DNA of 40,980 bases from Betaproteobacteria bacterium (lineage in GTDB: Bacteria > Pseudomonadota > Gammaproteobacteria > Burkholderiales > Rhodocyclaceae). The notes below the pieces were generated by a model. The model saw only the letters and a program-made list of their open reading frames with translations, ran no database searches and was not told where the DNA came from. Both the position numbers and the translations under genes were made by a program. Location: the NCBI GenBank assembly GCA_009777245.1, contig WRMF01000023.1, positions 1-40,980 on the forward strand. The letters are read 5' to 3'. Positions 26,840-34,894 of this stretch are shown here, piece after piece (within the stretch, counting starts at the first letter, position 1; each line of letters starts with the position of its first letter).

Positions 26840-27775
26840 TCAGGCATGTTCTTCTGGACAAAGGGCAATGGCTTCTGTCGCTTTCGCCGTTTCGCAAGCA
26901 AGTACGGCCAACGCGCCATAGCCATCCGGCGAGGGCGCGGCCTGGATTATTTTTCCTGCCGGAGATGCGCTGCCTTTCGGCCACTCGTCTCCGGCGAGCA
27001 AAACATCATTGCTGTCCACGCGATACAGACGGCGCTTGACCTGACCCAAATGCTGGGCGCGGGCGACAACTTCCTGTCCGGTATAACAGCCTTTCCTGAA
27101 ACTGACAGCCCCCAACTTTTCCAGATTCATCATCTGCGGCACGAAGGCTTCCGAAGTGGCGGCGGAAACCCAGGGCAGGACATGTCGCACATCCAGCCAA
27201 TGCCAAATATCGGTTGCGACAATCGGCAGGGATTCTTCCAGTTTGCGCCGGATGTCATCCAGATGCGCGCTTGGGACGGAAAGAATAAGCCTGTCGTTAT
27301 CCGGCAGGCGCAGCAGGGAATTGTCCCCCTTATGGGTGACGGCAAGCGGCGCGGATGGCATATCCGGCAGACCTGCCGCAGCAAGGATGCCGGTCAGGCG
27401 GGCAGCTTCGCTTTTTGCTCCCGCGCCTGAAATGCCGAGGTGGGATAATGGTTCATCGGCAAACGTAACCTTGGCGCGCAAGACATAACGCCCAAGGCGT
27501 TGCGGCAGGGTAGAGGCGAGGTCTGCGGAGAGGATCAGACGAATTGCTTCCGCGCCCTCCGGCATGGGGCGGGCGTAGAGAAGAAAGTTGGCGATTACCC
27601 GCCCCTGCGCGGTACACAAGGCGGATAATTGCGCGTTGTCGGCAGGCAGATTCAGGAGATCGTTGGTGAGTTGCCCGTTCAGAAAAGCGCGGGCATCCAA
27701 TCCGGCAACATCAAGGCTGGCAAGATGAGGCAGCGAAAAAATCGCCGGATCGTTTGGGGGAAAGAGGCTATGCAT
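26840..27775 (-). CDS. ygfZ: YgfZ/GcvT-like folate-binding protein (iron-sulfur protein repair/tRNA modification)
   Basis: A protein of about 311 residues of the YgfZ/IbaG57 class, paralogous to the glycine-cleavage T protein, which in E. coli supports folate-dependent maintenance of certain iron-sulfur enzymes, including tRNA methylthiotransferase MiaB. The diagnostic motif KGCYTGQEVVARAQHLG is near residue 228-244, with the essential Cys in KGC. The N-terminal LDVAGLDARAFLNGQLTNDL and LCTAQGRVIANFLLY also match. The ATG at 27773-27775 gives better spacing from GAGA than the ATG two codons upstream. The start lies about ten bases from an inverted-repeat element (27786-28013), which therefore replaces the usual promoter region. 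Confidence 0.9.
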   Translation of the reverse strand: MHSLFPPNDPAIFSLPHLASLDVAGLDARAFLNGQLTNDLLNLPADNAQLSALCTAQGRVIANFLLYARPMPEGAEAIRLILSADLASTLPQRLGRYVLRAKVTFADEPLSHLGISGAGAKSEAARLTGILAAAGLPDMPSAPLAVTHKGDNSLLRLPDNDRLILSVPSAHLDDIRRKLEESLPIVATDIWHWLDVRHVLPWVSAATSEAFVPQMMNLEKLGAVSFRKGCYTGQEVVARAQHLGQVKRRLYRVDSNDVLLAGDEWPKGSASPAGKIIQAAPSPDGYGALAVLACETAKATEAIALCPEEHA

Positions 27776-27785
27776 AAACATTCTC

Positions 27786-28013
27786 GTTAGAGCGGTTTCG
27801 ATTCAAGCGCATACGCTTTTCTCCGGACGGAAATTAATCACGGCGCGGCAAGCCCTCTCCCCCTGCCCCTCTCCCGCAAGCGGGAGAGGGGAGTGTTTCC
27901 CTCTCCCACTTGTGGGAGAGTGTGACCACTCGCTTTGATACCACTCGCGGCGTAGCCAAAGGCAGGGAAAAGGTTCGTAAAATGTTACTCACTTGAATCT
28001 AAAATGCTCTAAT
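27786..28013. repeat. MITE-like element B, 228 bases with 22-base terminal inverted repeats
   Basis: The left end GTTAGAGCGGTTTCGATTCA(AG) at 27786-27807 is matched by the inverted right end at 27992-28013 with 18 of 22 identical. Inside are CCCTCTCCC/GGGAGAGGG palindromes and no coding capacity. The left end recurs at 40487-40508. The element fills the gap between ygfZ and the Sel1-repeat gene. No transposase is present, so any movement would have required one in trans. Confidence 0.55.
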
Positions 28014-28023
28014 CATGAACTGC

Positions 28024-28488
28024 TTATCTGGAACCGCCTGTTTTGCTGCTGGTCGGCAAGGGCTGACCGGGTCGCCATTGGTTTGCGATAGCTTGTCCTT
28101 CCTCGATTTGTGCGGGCGTCATCTCTTTGGCAATGAGATCAAGAGCCTGAGCAGCATCCTTGTGTCCATCTGCCGCCGCAAGGTTGAGAAGAGCATAGGC
28201 AAGCACGTAGTCCTGCGGCACGCCTTGTCCATGATAATACATGAACACCAGATTGGACTGGGCATCTGCATTTCCCTGCTCCGCCGCCTTGCGGTACCAA
28301 TCCACAGCCTGCCGATAATCCTGCGGCACTACTCGTCCACTTTCATACATGACCCCAAGATAAAACTGGGCTTCCGCATCTCCTGATTCCGCTCTTTGCG
28401 TCAGAATTTCGGCGTAATCCAGCTCCTCTGCGTGAGCCACAAACGCCATAGCGCCCAACAACAGCAGGGAAAACACAATACGTTTCAT
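28024..28488 (-). CDS. Sel1-repeat exported protein
   Basis: A 154-residue protein with a signal peptide (MKRIVFSLLLLGAMAFVAHA, cut near residue 20) and two to three Sel1-like helical repeats, seen as AESGDAEAQFYLGVMYESGRVVPQDYRQAVDWYRKAAEQGNADAQSNLVFMYYHGQGVPQDYVLAYALLNLAA. Sel1 repeats mediate protein-protein contacts; the partner is unknown. The start ATG at 28486-28488 has AAAGG upstream and gives the signal peptide; a longer frame adds 13 unlikely residues. It lies just upstream in coordinate of nfeD with 22 bases between, so it may be the end of that transcript. Function beyond a periplasmic scaffold-type protein cannot be stated. Confidence 0.85.
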   Translation of the reverse strand: MKRIVFSLLLLGAMAFVAHAEELDYAEILTQRAESGDAEAQFYLGVMYESGRVVPQDYRQAVDWYRKAAEQGNADAQSNLVFMYYHGQGVPQDYVLAYALLNLAAADGHKDAAQALDLIAKEMTPAQIEEGQAIANQWRPGQPLPTSSKTGGSR

Positions 28489-28510
28489 GACGATACCTTT
28501 CTTAAATGAT

Positions 28511-28924
28511 TTATTCCCGTGCGACAAGCAATACCGAGCCTTCGCGCCCCTTTATCACCAGAATGTCTCCAGGTGCGACAGGAATATCAGCGGCAGGGTT
28601 TATCAGCCGCGCCGTCCATTCCGAGCCGCGATAACGCACCCTAAGCTGCCCGGAAATCTGTTCGGGCACGACTTCAACCTTCTGCCCGATAGCGTCGTCC
28701 ATATCTTCCGGCTCAGAACCGGCGCGTTTTCGTTTCCAGTACACCGCCACTCCCAGAAGGCTGGCAACGGCAAACACGCTGATCTGGATATGTAAACTCC
28801 CCGGCAGATAATAAGCAATCAGCGCGGCAGCCAACGCGCCCGCGCCGGCAAAAAGCAGCGCAATGGACGCAAGCAGCATTTCCATGCCGATCAGAACGCC
28901 CGCGATAATCAACCAGTACCACAT
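28511..28924 (-). CDS. NfeD-family membrane protein (short form)
   Basis: A 137-residue protein with an N-terminal hydrophobic region of about three spans (WYWLIIAGVLIGMEMLLASIALLFAGAGALAAALIAYY and QISVFAVASLLGVAVYW) and a C-terminal soluble OB-like domain (about 80-137: GQKVEVVPEQISGQLRVRYRGSEWTARL...GDILVIKGREGSVLLVARE). This is the NfeD short form, usually partnered with a stomatin/flotillin-type protein in membrane quality control. No stomatin gene is next to it here. The start overlaps the exonuclease gene by 16 bases. Confidence 0.87.
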   Translation of the reverse strand: MWYWLIIAGVLIGMEMLLASIALLFAGAGALAAALIAYYLPGSLHIQISVFAVASLLGVAVYWKRKRAGSEPEDMDDAIGQKVEVVPEQISGQLRVRYRGSEWTARLINPAADIPVAPGDILVIKGREGSVLLVARE

Positions 28925-29745
28925 TCCGTTTCCTTTCCTGCATGGTTATTTTGCGGCCAGAACGCCAGATATTCCCGCCAATGCGGCAGATCAAGCCGGA
29001 CAAGCTCGGCGCGGATAAAAGCCTCTTCCGCATCGGCTTCCTCCAGGGTAATCTCCCCCTTGAAAAGACGAAAGCGGTTGAACATCAAATAGGTATTTAC
29101 CACGTCGGTCTCGCAATAATCCCGAATTTCGTCCGCGCGCTTTTCCTGCCACGCTTCCCAGACCTTGCCGCCGTCCATGCCCAACTTGCCGGGAAATCCC
29201 GTCAATTTTGCCAGCTCGTCCAGCGGCGCATTGGCGCGGGGTTGATAGAGGGCAAGCACATCCATCAGGTCAAGATGGCGGGAGTGATAACGGTTGATGT
29301 AATTGTTCCAGCGAAAATCACGCGAATCGGCATGACCGCCCTCGCCCGTCTCCCAGTAGCGCGGCGCGCTGATTTTATGAAGCAGGCTGCGATAATGCAG
29401 CACAGGCAAATCAAAACCGCCGCCGTTCCAGGAAACAAGCTGGGGCGAATACTTTTCCACGCCGTCAAAAAAACGCTGAATAATCTCCGCTTCCGACAGC
29501 AAAGGCTCACAGAGCGACCAGACCTTGAAATTATCGCCCCAGCGCATTACGCAGGAAATGGCAATGACCCGCTGGAGATGAAGAGGCAGAAAATCATGCC
29601 CGACCTGAGCGCGACGACGCTGAAAGGCGAACTCCGCTACTTCCGCATCGGACAGGGAAGCTCCAAGACCATACAGATGACGCAACCCGCCCACATCGGG
29701 AATGGTCTCGATATCGAAAGCCAGTACCGGGGCGGGAATCAGCAT
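28909..29745 (-). CDS. PolB-related 3'-5' exonuclease (DEDDy type)
   Basis: A 278-residue protein of the predicted family related to the proofreading domain of DNA polymerase B. Catalytic motifs of a DEDDy nuclease are clear: ExoI FDIETIPD with D11 and E13, ExoII SWNGGGFDLPVL with D112, and ExoIII YCETDVVNTYLMF with Y210 and D214. The intervening HLDLMDVLALYQPRANAPLDELAKLTGFPGK is typical of the family. The substrate is not known. It overlaps nfeD by 16 bases at its end, indicating a shared transcript. Confidence 0.88.
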   Translation of the reverse strand: MLIPAPVLAFDIETIPDVGGLRHLYGLGASLSDAEVAEFAFQRRRAQVGHDFLPLHLQRVIAISCVMRWGDNFKVWSLCEPLLSEAEIIQRFFDGVEKYSPQLVSWNGGGFDLPVLHYRSLLHKISAPRYWETGEGGHADSRDFRWNNYINRYHSRHLDLMDVLALYQPRANAPLDELAKLTGFPGKLGMDGGKVWEAWQEKRADEIRDYCETDVVNTYLMFNRFRLFKGEITLEEADAEEAFIRAELVRLDLPHWREYLAFWPQNNHAGKETECGTG

Positions 29746-29776
29746 GGGGCGTTCCGTTCGCTATATTGGCGGACTG

Positions 29777-30217
29777 TCAGTCTGCGGCGGCTTGTTTTTG
29801 CGACCAGGCGCCGTTATTGTCCTGAATCCACCAGCCTGCCGGAATCCTCCTCAACAGGGTGCGGGCAAAGGTCTCCGCTATCTGTTGCTCCCATTCTGGA
29901 TGTCCGTTTACGCGGGCTATTTCACGATAAAGCGCGGCCTTGTCGCGGGTGTTGGCATTGATAACGGCAGCGAGTTTTTGCCGTTCGGCAACCGGCACTC
30001 CCGCCGGATCGCGCACAGCTATGGAGCCATCCATCTTCATGCCGAGCGCCCCGCTTTCCAGCAAGGGTCTTAGCTGCGCGACATGACCTCGCATAGCCTC
30101 GCGCAACTCGGTAATGGCGGGCGAATTGACCCGCATGTCCGGCTCGGCTTGCGCCATGACCGTTTTGGGCAGGGAAAGCGCCAACAGCGTCAGCGTTATT
30201 AACAACAGCTTTTTCAT
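29777..30217 (-). CDS. ydbL: YdbL-family (DUF1318) periplasmic protein
   Basis: A 146-residue exported protein; the ATG at 30215-30217 has GAGGTGA upstream and gives a signal peptide MKKLLLITLTLLALSLPKTVMAQA. The conserved half is RPLLESGALGMKMDGSIAVRDPAGVPVAERQKLAAVINANTRDKAALYREIARVNG, the DUF1318/YdbL pattern. In E. coli YdbL accompanies the lipoprotein YnbE and the large inter-membrane protein YdbH, which take part in lipid transport to the outer membrane. Here a YnbE-like lipoprotein gene lies 23 bases upstream, but no ydbH is present. The C-terminal 40 residues (PEWEQQIAETFARTLLRRIPAGWWIQ) extend past the usual YdbL end. Confidence 0.82.
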   Translation of the reverse strand: MKKLLLITLTLLALSLPKTVMAQAEPDMRVNSPAITELREAMRGHVAQLRPLLESGALGMKMDGSIAVRDPAGVPVAERQKLAAVINANTRDKAALYREIARVNGHPEWEQQIAETFARTLLRRIPAGWWIQDNNGAWSQKQAAAD

Positions 30218-30240
30218 TATTTCACCTCGTCTTGTCACGG

Positions 30241-30453
30241 TTACTGGGGATCGTTCTGGCCAGGCGACTCCTGCAACTGCCAGATGTCGTCAATGAACGT
30301 TTCCGCAGCCTTTTCGGCAGCGGCTGCGGGAAAGTAGATATTGATGGTCACGCAGGCCGAAAGCGCGGTCGAGAGCGCGAACATGAGCGCGGGGAGAAGG
30401 AAGGGGCGCTGCCCCAAAAGGGCGACGCGCCGCCCGGAAAGATCGGATTTCAT
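30241..30453 (-). CDS. YnbE-like small lipoprotein
   Basis: A 70-residue protein with an N-terminal hydrophobic segment ending in a lipobox (STALSAC, acylated Cys about 34) followed by VTINIYFPAAAAEKAAETFIDDIW. This short mature part matches the YnbE type of lipoprotein found upstream of ydbL. The positively charged start region is longer than usual (MKSDLSGRRVALLGQRP), so an internal start cannot be excluded; the ATG has GAGG seven bases upstream. Tandem placement with ydbL supports the call. Confidence 0.75.
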   Translation of the reverse strand: MKSDLSGRRVALLGQRPFLLPALMFALSTALSACVTINIYFPAAAAEKAAETFIDDIWQLQESPGQNDPQ

Positions 30454-30546
30454 TCACGAACCTCGCTATGTCGAATTGAAGAAGTAGCGATTATACATTG
30501 CGTCAACCGGCAGTTTGAACAGCGCGTCAATCTTATTTCGCTTGCC

Positions 30547-31866
30547 CTATTGCGGCAAGGCTCTTCGCATTACCGGCGAGGCGGTCAGAATGGAGTTCCC
30601 CCGGCTGACCGCCCTATCCAGCGCGGCTTTGGCGGACTTTTCGCCTGCCCATACATGTTCCAGCTCCTCGTCAACCACGACACGCACCAGATCAAGCGCC
30701 GAAATTCGCAAGGGACTGATAGCCCCCTTGTCTTTCAGGGAAGCGTAGGCCACCTCCAAGACACGTTCCTCGTCCCTTAGAAGCTGCCCGGAGATAGCGT
30801 GTCTGGCAGGCTCGGTAAGCGGCAAAAAGCCGACTCGCGCCATTTCGATCTGCACATCCGGCGCGATTAAAAAACGCATGAAACGGGCGATGTTCCGGTA
30901 GGTTTTTGCCTTGTAGCCGGTTCCTACCCAAAGCGAAGCTCCCGCCGCCAGAGTATGCTGGGGGCCGTTGTAGAGATCGTCGTGGCTTGGCAGGGGCGCT
31001 ACGCCAAGCTCCACGCCGGGCGCGTTGGAAAAATAGCGATTGGCATCCACATTGGTCGTGATCATCGCGCATTCGCCGCTATAAAAATGCCTGTCCGCCT
31101 CGTTTGTGCGCCCGTAATTGCGAAAAAATCCCGCCTTGTGCCAGGAAGCCAGCATGGCGATATGCTTGACCTGCATCAGTCCGTTGAACTCCAGCCGTCC
31201 CTTGCTGTTGGCGATCGGCACGCCGGAAATGGCGCTCAAATTATCCAGATGCACCCACACCGGCCAGGACGAAGTGTAAGGACACATTACCCCATGATCC
31301 ATGAGGGTATCCGCCATTTGCTGCATTGCCTGCCAGGTTTGCGGCGGCTTTTCAGGGTCCAGCCCGGCTTGTCGGAATAGCCGCTTGTTATAGAACAGCA
31401 CCGGCGTTGTAAACGCTATCGGCAAAACGCTAATCCGCTTTCTGTCCTGCCCGAAGAGCAGGTTGGGGGAAATTTCATTCACCGGCAGGGTAATCTTTGC
31501 TTCCTGCATAACCTGATGCACCGGCTTGAACGTCGCCTTGTTCCTGAGAAAATTCGCTACTGTTCCAGGCGTCAAAAGACTTAGCGGCGCGGGTCTCCGC
31601 TCGCCTCCCAAGTGTACGAGCTTGATTCGCATCGCGTCCTTGTTGGCTTCGTTTTGCTGATTGAAACGCTCCACCAATATGGCAAACGCCCTTGCTTCAT
31701 TGGTTTGTAGCGTGTGTGCAAGCTCAATTTCATCAGCCGCCTCGGAAACAGCCGCCGAAGGCTGGGATACGGGTTGTTTGCCTGCCTTTGGGGGCGTAGC
31801 GGCATGTAGCGGCATGGCCAGCGCGAATAAGACCGCGCATCCTGCATGTTTTAGCAACCGGCGCAT
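30547..31866 (-). CDS. UgpB-like ABC transporter substrate-binding protein, orphan
   Basis: A 439-residue periplasmic binding protein of the sugar/glycerol-3-phosphate (family 1) type. The ATG at 31864-31866 has AGGAGAA upstream and a signal peptide MRRLLKHAGCAVLFALAMPLHAA. Family features are AFAILVERFNQQNE..AMRIKLVHL, LPIAFTTPVLFYNKRLFRQAGLDPEKPPQTWQAMQQMADTL, SAISGVPIAN, ECAMITTNVDANRYFSNAPGVELGVAPLPSHDD and GASLWVG, close in style to UgpB. No permease or ATPase gene accompanies it, so it either works with a transporter elsewhere or serves another role. The Pro/Lys/Gln-rich stretch after the signal peptide is unusual. The exact ligand is not deducible. Confidence 0.82.
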   Translation of the reverse strand: MRRLLKHAGCAVLFALAMPLHAATPPKAGKQPVSQPSAAVSEAADEIELAHTLQTNEARAFAILVERFNQQNEANKDAMRIKLVHLGGERRPAPLSLLTPGTVANFLRNKATFKPVHQVMQEAKITLPVNEISPNLLFGQDRKRISVLPIAFTTPVLFYNKRLFRQAGLDPEKPPQTWQAMQQMADTLMDHGVMCPYTSSWPVWVHLDNLSAISGVPIANSKGRLEFNGLMQVKHIAMLASWHKAGFFRNYGRTNEADRHFYSGECAMITTNVDANRYFSNAPGVELGVAPLPSHDDLYNGPQHTLAAGASLWVGTGYKAKTYRNIARFMRFLIAPDVQIEMARVGFLPLTEPARHAISGQLLRDEERVLEVAYASLKDKGAISPLRISALDLVRVVVDEELEHVWAGEKSAKAALDRAVSRGNSILTASPVMRRALPQ

Positions 31867-31896
31867 AACGAGTTCTCCTGAACGAAACCAAGTGAT

Positions 31897-31919
31897 TATA
31901 GTGCATTCGGCAAATAACG
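31897..31919 (-). repeat. Single copy of element-A terminal repeat, overlapping a TATAAT box
   Basis: Bases 31897-31919 (TATAGTGCATTCGGCAAATA then ACG) differ at two positions from the element end at 24204-24226 and are close to both ends of 38974-39120. Read on the minus strand, the outer end gives TATAAT about 30 bases before the ABC binding-protein ATG. A TTGACA lies upstream, but at 23 bases spacing, which is too long for a standard promoter. It may be a solo terminus or a promoter that happens to resemble the repeat. Confidence 0.4.
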
Positions 31920-31938
31920 CGAATGTCAAGCTCGTAGG

Positions 31939-32919
31939 CTAGTCGCCCGCCACAGCCCAAAGCGCGTTATAAACACCTTCAACGACTTGCGCCATTTTCT
32001 GGTAATCCAATTTTTCCGCCGTATCATCAGGCGTGTGGTAATTCTTGTTTCGGTAAAATGCCGTATCGGTAATCATTACCGCAGGGTAGCCGTGCTTCCA
32101 AAAATTGAGGTGATCTGAAAAATCAATTCCTGGCATACTCTTCGGAGCATTAATGGAATACACCGGCAATGAAGACGCACCCTTCATTGACGATTTAATT
32201 GTCCGAACCAGAGCCATATCGGACAATGAACCGACCACAGCTATAAAATTACCTTGTGTTGGATAAAGCCAGCGCAACAAGGCCGCTGCCGGAAAATCCT
32301 GGCTATCCGGCTGATCGCTAAAATAGCCAATCATTTCCAATGCAATCATCGCACGGGCTTTAACGTTATCCTTGACCAGTTGCTCAGCATAAACCGAGCT
32401 ACCCATCTGATCGGTTCTAAAATAAGGCGGCTCCTCAAGCGCGAAAGCAACAAGATCGACTCTGAAGGGCAGCGTCGGCTGATACTGGTCAAGCATACGC
32501 GCCAGTTCAATCACTCCAGCAACGCCGCTGGCGTTGTCGTCTGCGCCAGGCGTTCCTTCGACGACATCGTAATGTGCGCCAACAATTATACGTTTGCCAT
32601 CTTCCAAGCCGAATGAGGCAATTATGTTACGGAATTTTGTGCCGCCGACCTCGAATTCTTGTTCGCTAACCCGTGCGCGTGTTTCTTGCAAAGATTCTTT
32701 GATGTAGTCGGCAGCCAGTTGCATCATCTTCGGATGACGATGACTGCGTGGATGAAGCTCCGTCGACAACGTACGGACATGCGCCTCAAGACGCAATGGG
32801 TCTGCCGCCGGGATGGGGACAGCAGAGCCAGGCCGACAATACGGCTGCGTCATGCCAAAACTCATAACCGTAACGAACACTACAACAATAACCAACATGA
32901 TGCGCGCGCTCTTACTCAT
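31939..32919 (-). CDS. M28-family zinc aminopeptidase-like protein, membrane-anchored or exported
   Basis: A 326-residue metallopeptidase. An N-terminal hydrophobic segment (about 6-22) is an anchor or signal peptide. The di-zinc site of M28 is visible: GAHYDVV (H116, D118), PGADDNASG (bridging Asp about 127), the Glu pair in ALEEPPYF (about 162-163), the Asp/Glu ligand in MIALEMIGYF, and the last His in NYHTPDDTAEKLDY. Substrate is unknown; the family cleaves N-terminal residues from peptides. It lies between ettA and the ABC binding-protein gene. The A/T-richer codons of this gene, compared with its neighbours, hint at a different history. Confidence 0.88.
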   Translation of the reverse strand: MSKSARIMLVIVVVFVTVMSFGMTQPYCRPGSAVPIPAADPLRLEAHVRTLSTELHPRSHRHPKMMQLAADYIKESLQETRARVSEQEFEVGGTKFRNIIASFGLEDGKRIIVGAHYDVVEGTPGADDNASGVAGVIELARMLDQYQPTLPFRVDLVAFALEEPPYFRTDQMGSSVYAEQLVKDNVKARAMIALEMIGYFSDQPDSQDFPAAALLRWLYPTQGNFIAVVGSLSDMALVRTIKSSMKGASSLPVYSINAPKSMPGIDFSDHLNFWKHGYPAVMITDTAFYRNKNYHTPDDTAEKLDYQKMAQVVEGVYNALWAVAGD

Positions 32920-32968
32920 TCAATCACCCTGTCAGCATATACATCAATTCGATAACGTCATTACCGTG

Positions 32969-34633
32969 TCAACGCGCAATGGGCTTGTAACGTATCCGTT
33001 TGGGTTTCGCCCCTTCTTCGCCCAGGCGTTTTTTCTTGTCCGCTTCGTATTCCTGGTAGTTGCCAGCGAAGAACGTCCATTGGGAATCGCCTTCGGCGGC
33101 GAGGATATGGGTGGCGATGCGGTCAAGGAACCAGCGATCATGCGAGATAATGAGCGCGACGCCCGCAAACTCCAGCAAGGCGTCTTCCAGCGCGCGGAGC
33201 GTCTCCACATCCAGATCGTTGGAAGGCTCGTCAAGCAGCAGAACATTGCCGCCCGCCATAAGGGTCTTGGCAAGATGAAGCCGCCCGCGTTCGCCGCCGG
33301 AGAGTTTGCCGACATGCTTTCCCTGATCCGCGCCCTTGAAGTTGAAGCGCCCGATATAGGCGCGGCTTGGCATTTCGAACTTGCCGACGGCAAGCACATC
33401 CCTGCCGTCCGCAAGTTCCTCGAATACCGTCTTGTTGCCGTCAAGGCAGTCGCGTGTCTGGTCGACGCTGGCGAGTTTGACGGTCGGCCCGATGGCTATT
33501 TCGCCGGAATCCGGTTGCTCCTGCCCGGTAATCATTCTGAAAAGGGTCGTCTTGCCCGCGCCGTTGGGGCCGATGATGCCGACGATTGCGCCCTGCGGCA
33601 CTATGAATGAAAGTTGATCTATCAGGAGTTTGTCGCCGAAGGCTTTGCCAACTCCCTTGAATTCGATCACCTTGTCGCCCAATCGTTCGGCGACAGGAAT
33701 AAAAATTTCCTGGGTTTCGTTGCGCTTTTGGTATTCAAAGCTCGACATTTCCTCAAAGCGGGTAAGCCTTGATCTGGATTTGACCTGCCGCGCCTTGGGG
33801 TTGGATCGTACCCATTCAAGCTCCTGTTTCATAGCGCGCATGTGGGCGTCAATTTGTTTTTGTTCCTGTTCAAGGCGCGCTCCTTTCTGCTCGAGCCAGG
33901 ATGAGTAGTTGCCTTTCCACGGGATGCCGCAGCCGCGATCAAGTTCGAGAATCCACTCGGCGGCGTTGTCGAGAAAGTAACGGTCGTGGGTAACGGCGAC
34001 GACAGTACCGGGAAACCTCAAGAGGAACTGTTCAAGCCATTCGACAGATTCGGCGTCCAGATGATTGGTAGGTTCGTCCAGAAGGAGCATGTCGGGCTTG
34101 GAGAGGAGCAGCCTGGCGAGCGCGACGCGACGTTTTTCCCCGCCGGAAAGGTGGCTTACCAGAGCGTCCCACGGCGGCAGGCGCAGGGCGTCGGCGGCGA
34201 TTTCCATCTGGTTTTCGATGTCGGAGCCGCCGGTGGTTATGATTGCTTCGAGCCTTGCCTGTTCTTCGGCGAGCTTGTCGAAGTCGGCATCCGGCTCGGC
34301 GTAGTCTGCGTAGACTTTTTCAAGGCTTGCCTGCGCTTCAATGAGTTCACAGAAGGCTGTTTCCACTTCCTGTTTTACGGTTTTTGCGGGGTCAAGTCGC
34401 GGTTCCTGCGGCAGGTAGCCGATTGAGATATTCGGCAACCATTGCACTTCGCCGTCGAATTCGGTCTCCACCCCGGCCATGATTTTGAGCACGGTGGATT
34501 TTCCCGCGCCGTTAAGGCCAAGAAGACCGATTTTCGCGCCGGGGAAAAAGGAGAGGGAGATGTCCTTGATAATCTGGCGCTTGGGCGGGACGATTTTGCT
34601 CACGCGGAGCATGGACATGACGTATTTGCTCAT
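32969..34633 (-). CDS. ettA: EttA, energy-dependent translational throttle (ABC-F)
   Basis: A 554-residue ABC-F ATPase that binds the ribosomal E site and gates the first elongation step according to ATP/ADP. The start is the ATG at 34631-34633 (MSKYVMSMLRVSKIVPPKRQIIKDISLSFFPGAKIGLLG), the usual EttA beginning; a frame open for 82 more codons upstream is repeat-like and discarded. Two ABC cassettes show Walker A GLNGAGKS (39-46) and GPNGAGKTT, signatures LSGGEKRRV and LSGGERGRLHLAKTL, and Walker B LLLDEPTNHLD and LLLDEPSNDLD. The P-site interaction linker between them is intact (KQELEWVRSNPKARQVKSRSRL). Length and spacing match EttA. Confidence 0.95.
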   Translation of the reverse strand: MSKYVMSMLRVSKIVPPKRQIIKDISLSFFPGAKIGLLGLNGAGKSTVLKIMAGVETEFDGEVQWLPNISIGYLPQEPRLDPAKTVKQEVETAFCELIEAQASLEKVYADYAEPDADFDKLAEEQARLEAIITTGGSDIENQMEIAADALRLPPWDALVSHLSGGEKRRVALARLLLSKPDMLLLDEPTNHLDAESVEWLEQFLLRFPGTVVAVTHDRYFLDNAAEWILELDRGCGIPWKGNYSSWLEQKGARLEQEQKQIDAHMRAMKQELEWVRSNPKARQVKSRSRLTRFEEMSSFEYQKRNETQEIFIPVAERLGDKVIEFKGVGKAFGDKLLIDQLSFIVPQGAIVGIIGPNGAGKTTLFRMITGQEQPDSGEIAIGPTVKLASVDQTRDCLDGNKTVFEELADGRDVLAVGKFEMPSRAYIGRFNFKGADQGKHVGKLSGGERGRLHLAKTLMAGGNVLLLDEPSNDLDVETLRALEDALLEFAGVALIISHDRWFLDRIATHILAAEGDSQWTFFAGNYQEYEADKKKRLGEEGAKPKRIRYKPIAR

Positions 34634-34846
34634 CGGGTTTTCCGCAAGGATAAAAAGGGACATTTCACCATACGGCGCAACATTGCCGCAAGTGAAAGAC
34701 GTATGCCGGGGTTGAATTTTTCCTTCCCCCGGCTCTGCATGCGCTATTCCTGCGAGGGCGAATATGGTTATTCTCGTAATAAAAAATCGCGCGTTACCTG
34801 CAAACCCCGGCGGTCTTGCAGACAGCAATAGCACAGGGAGTTTGTC

Positions 34847-34866
34847 GGGCGCGATAAATCGCGCCC
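34847..34866. repeat. Hairpin repeat between rarA and ettA
   Basis: GGGCGCGAT-AA-ATCGCGCCC forms a nine-pair hairpin 29 bases past the rarA stop. It is not followed by a T run on either strand, so it looks more like a REP-type palindrome or mRNA stabiliser than a classical terminator. The rest of the 261-base gap contains a non-conserved open frame and nothing else I can identify. Confidence 0.45.
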
Positions 34867-34894
34867 CTTGTCGGAACAAACGGAGATACTGCCG

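Noticed and set aside
34634..34879. N-terminal extension of EttA
   Set aside because: The extra 82 codons precede a canonical EttA start, contain no conserved segment and overlap repeat-type DNA.
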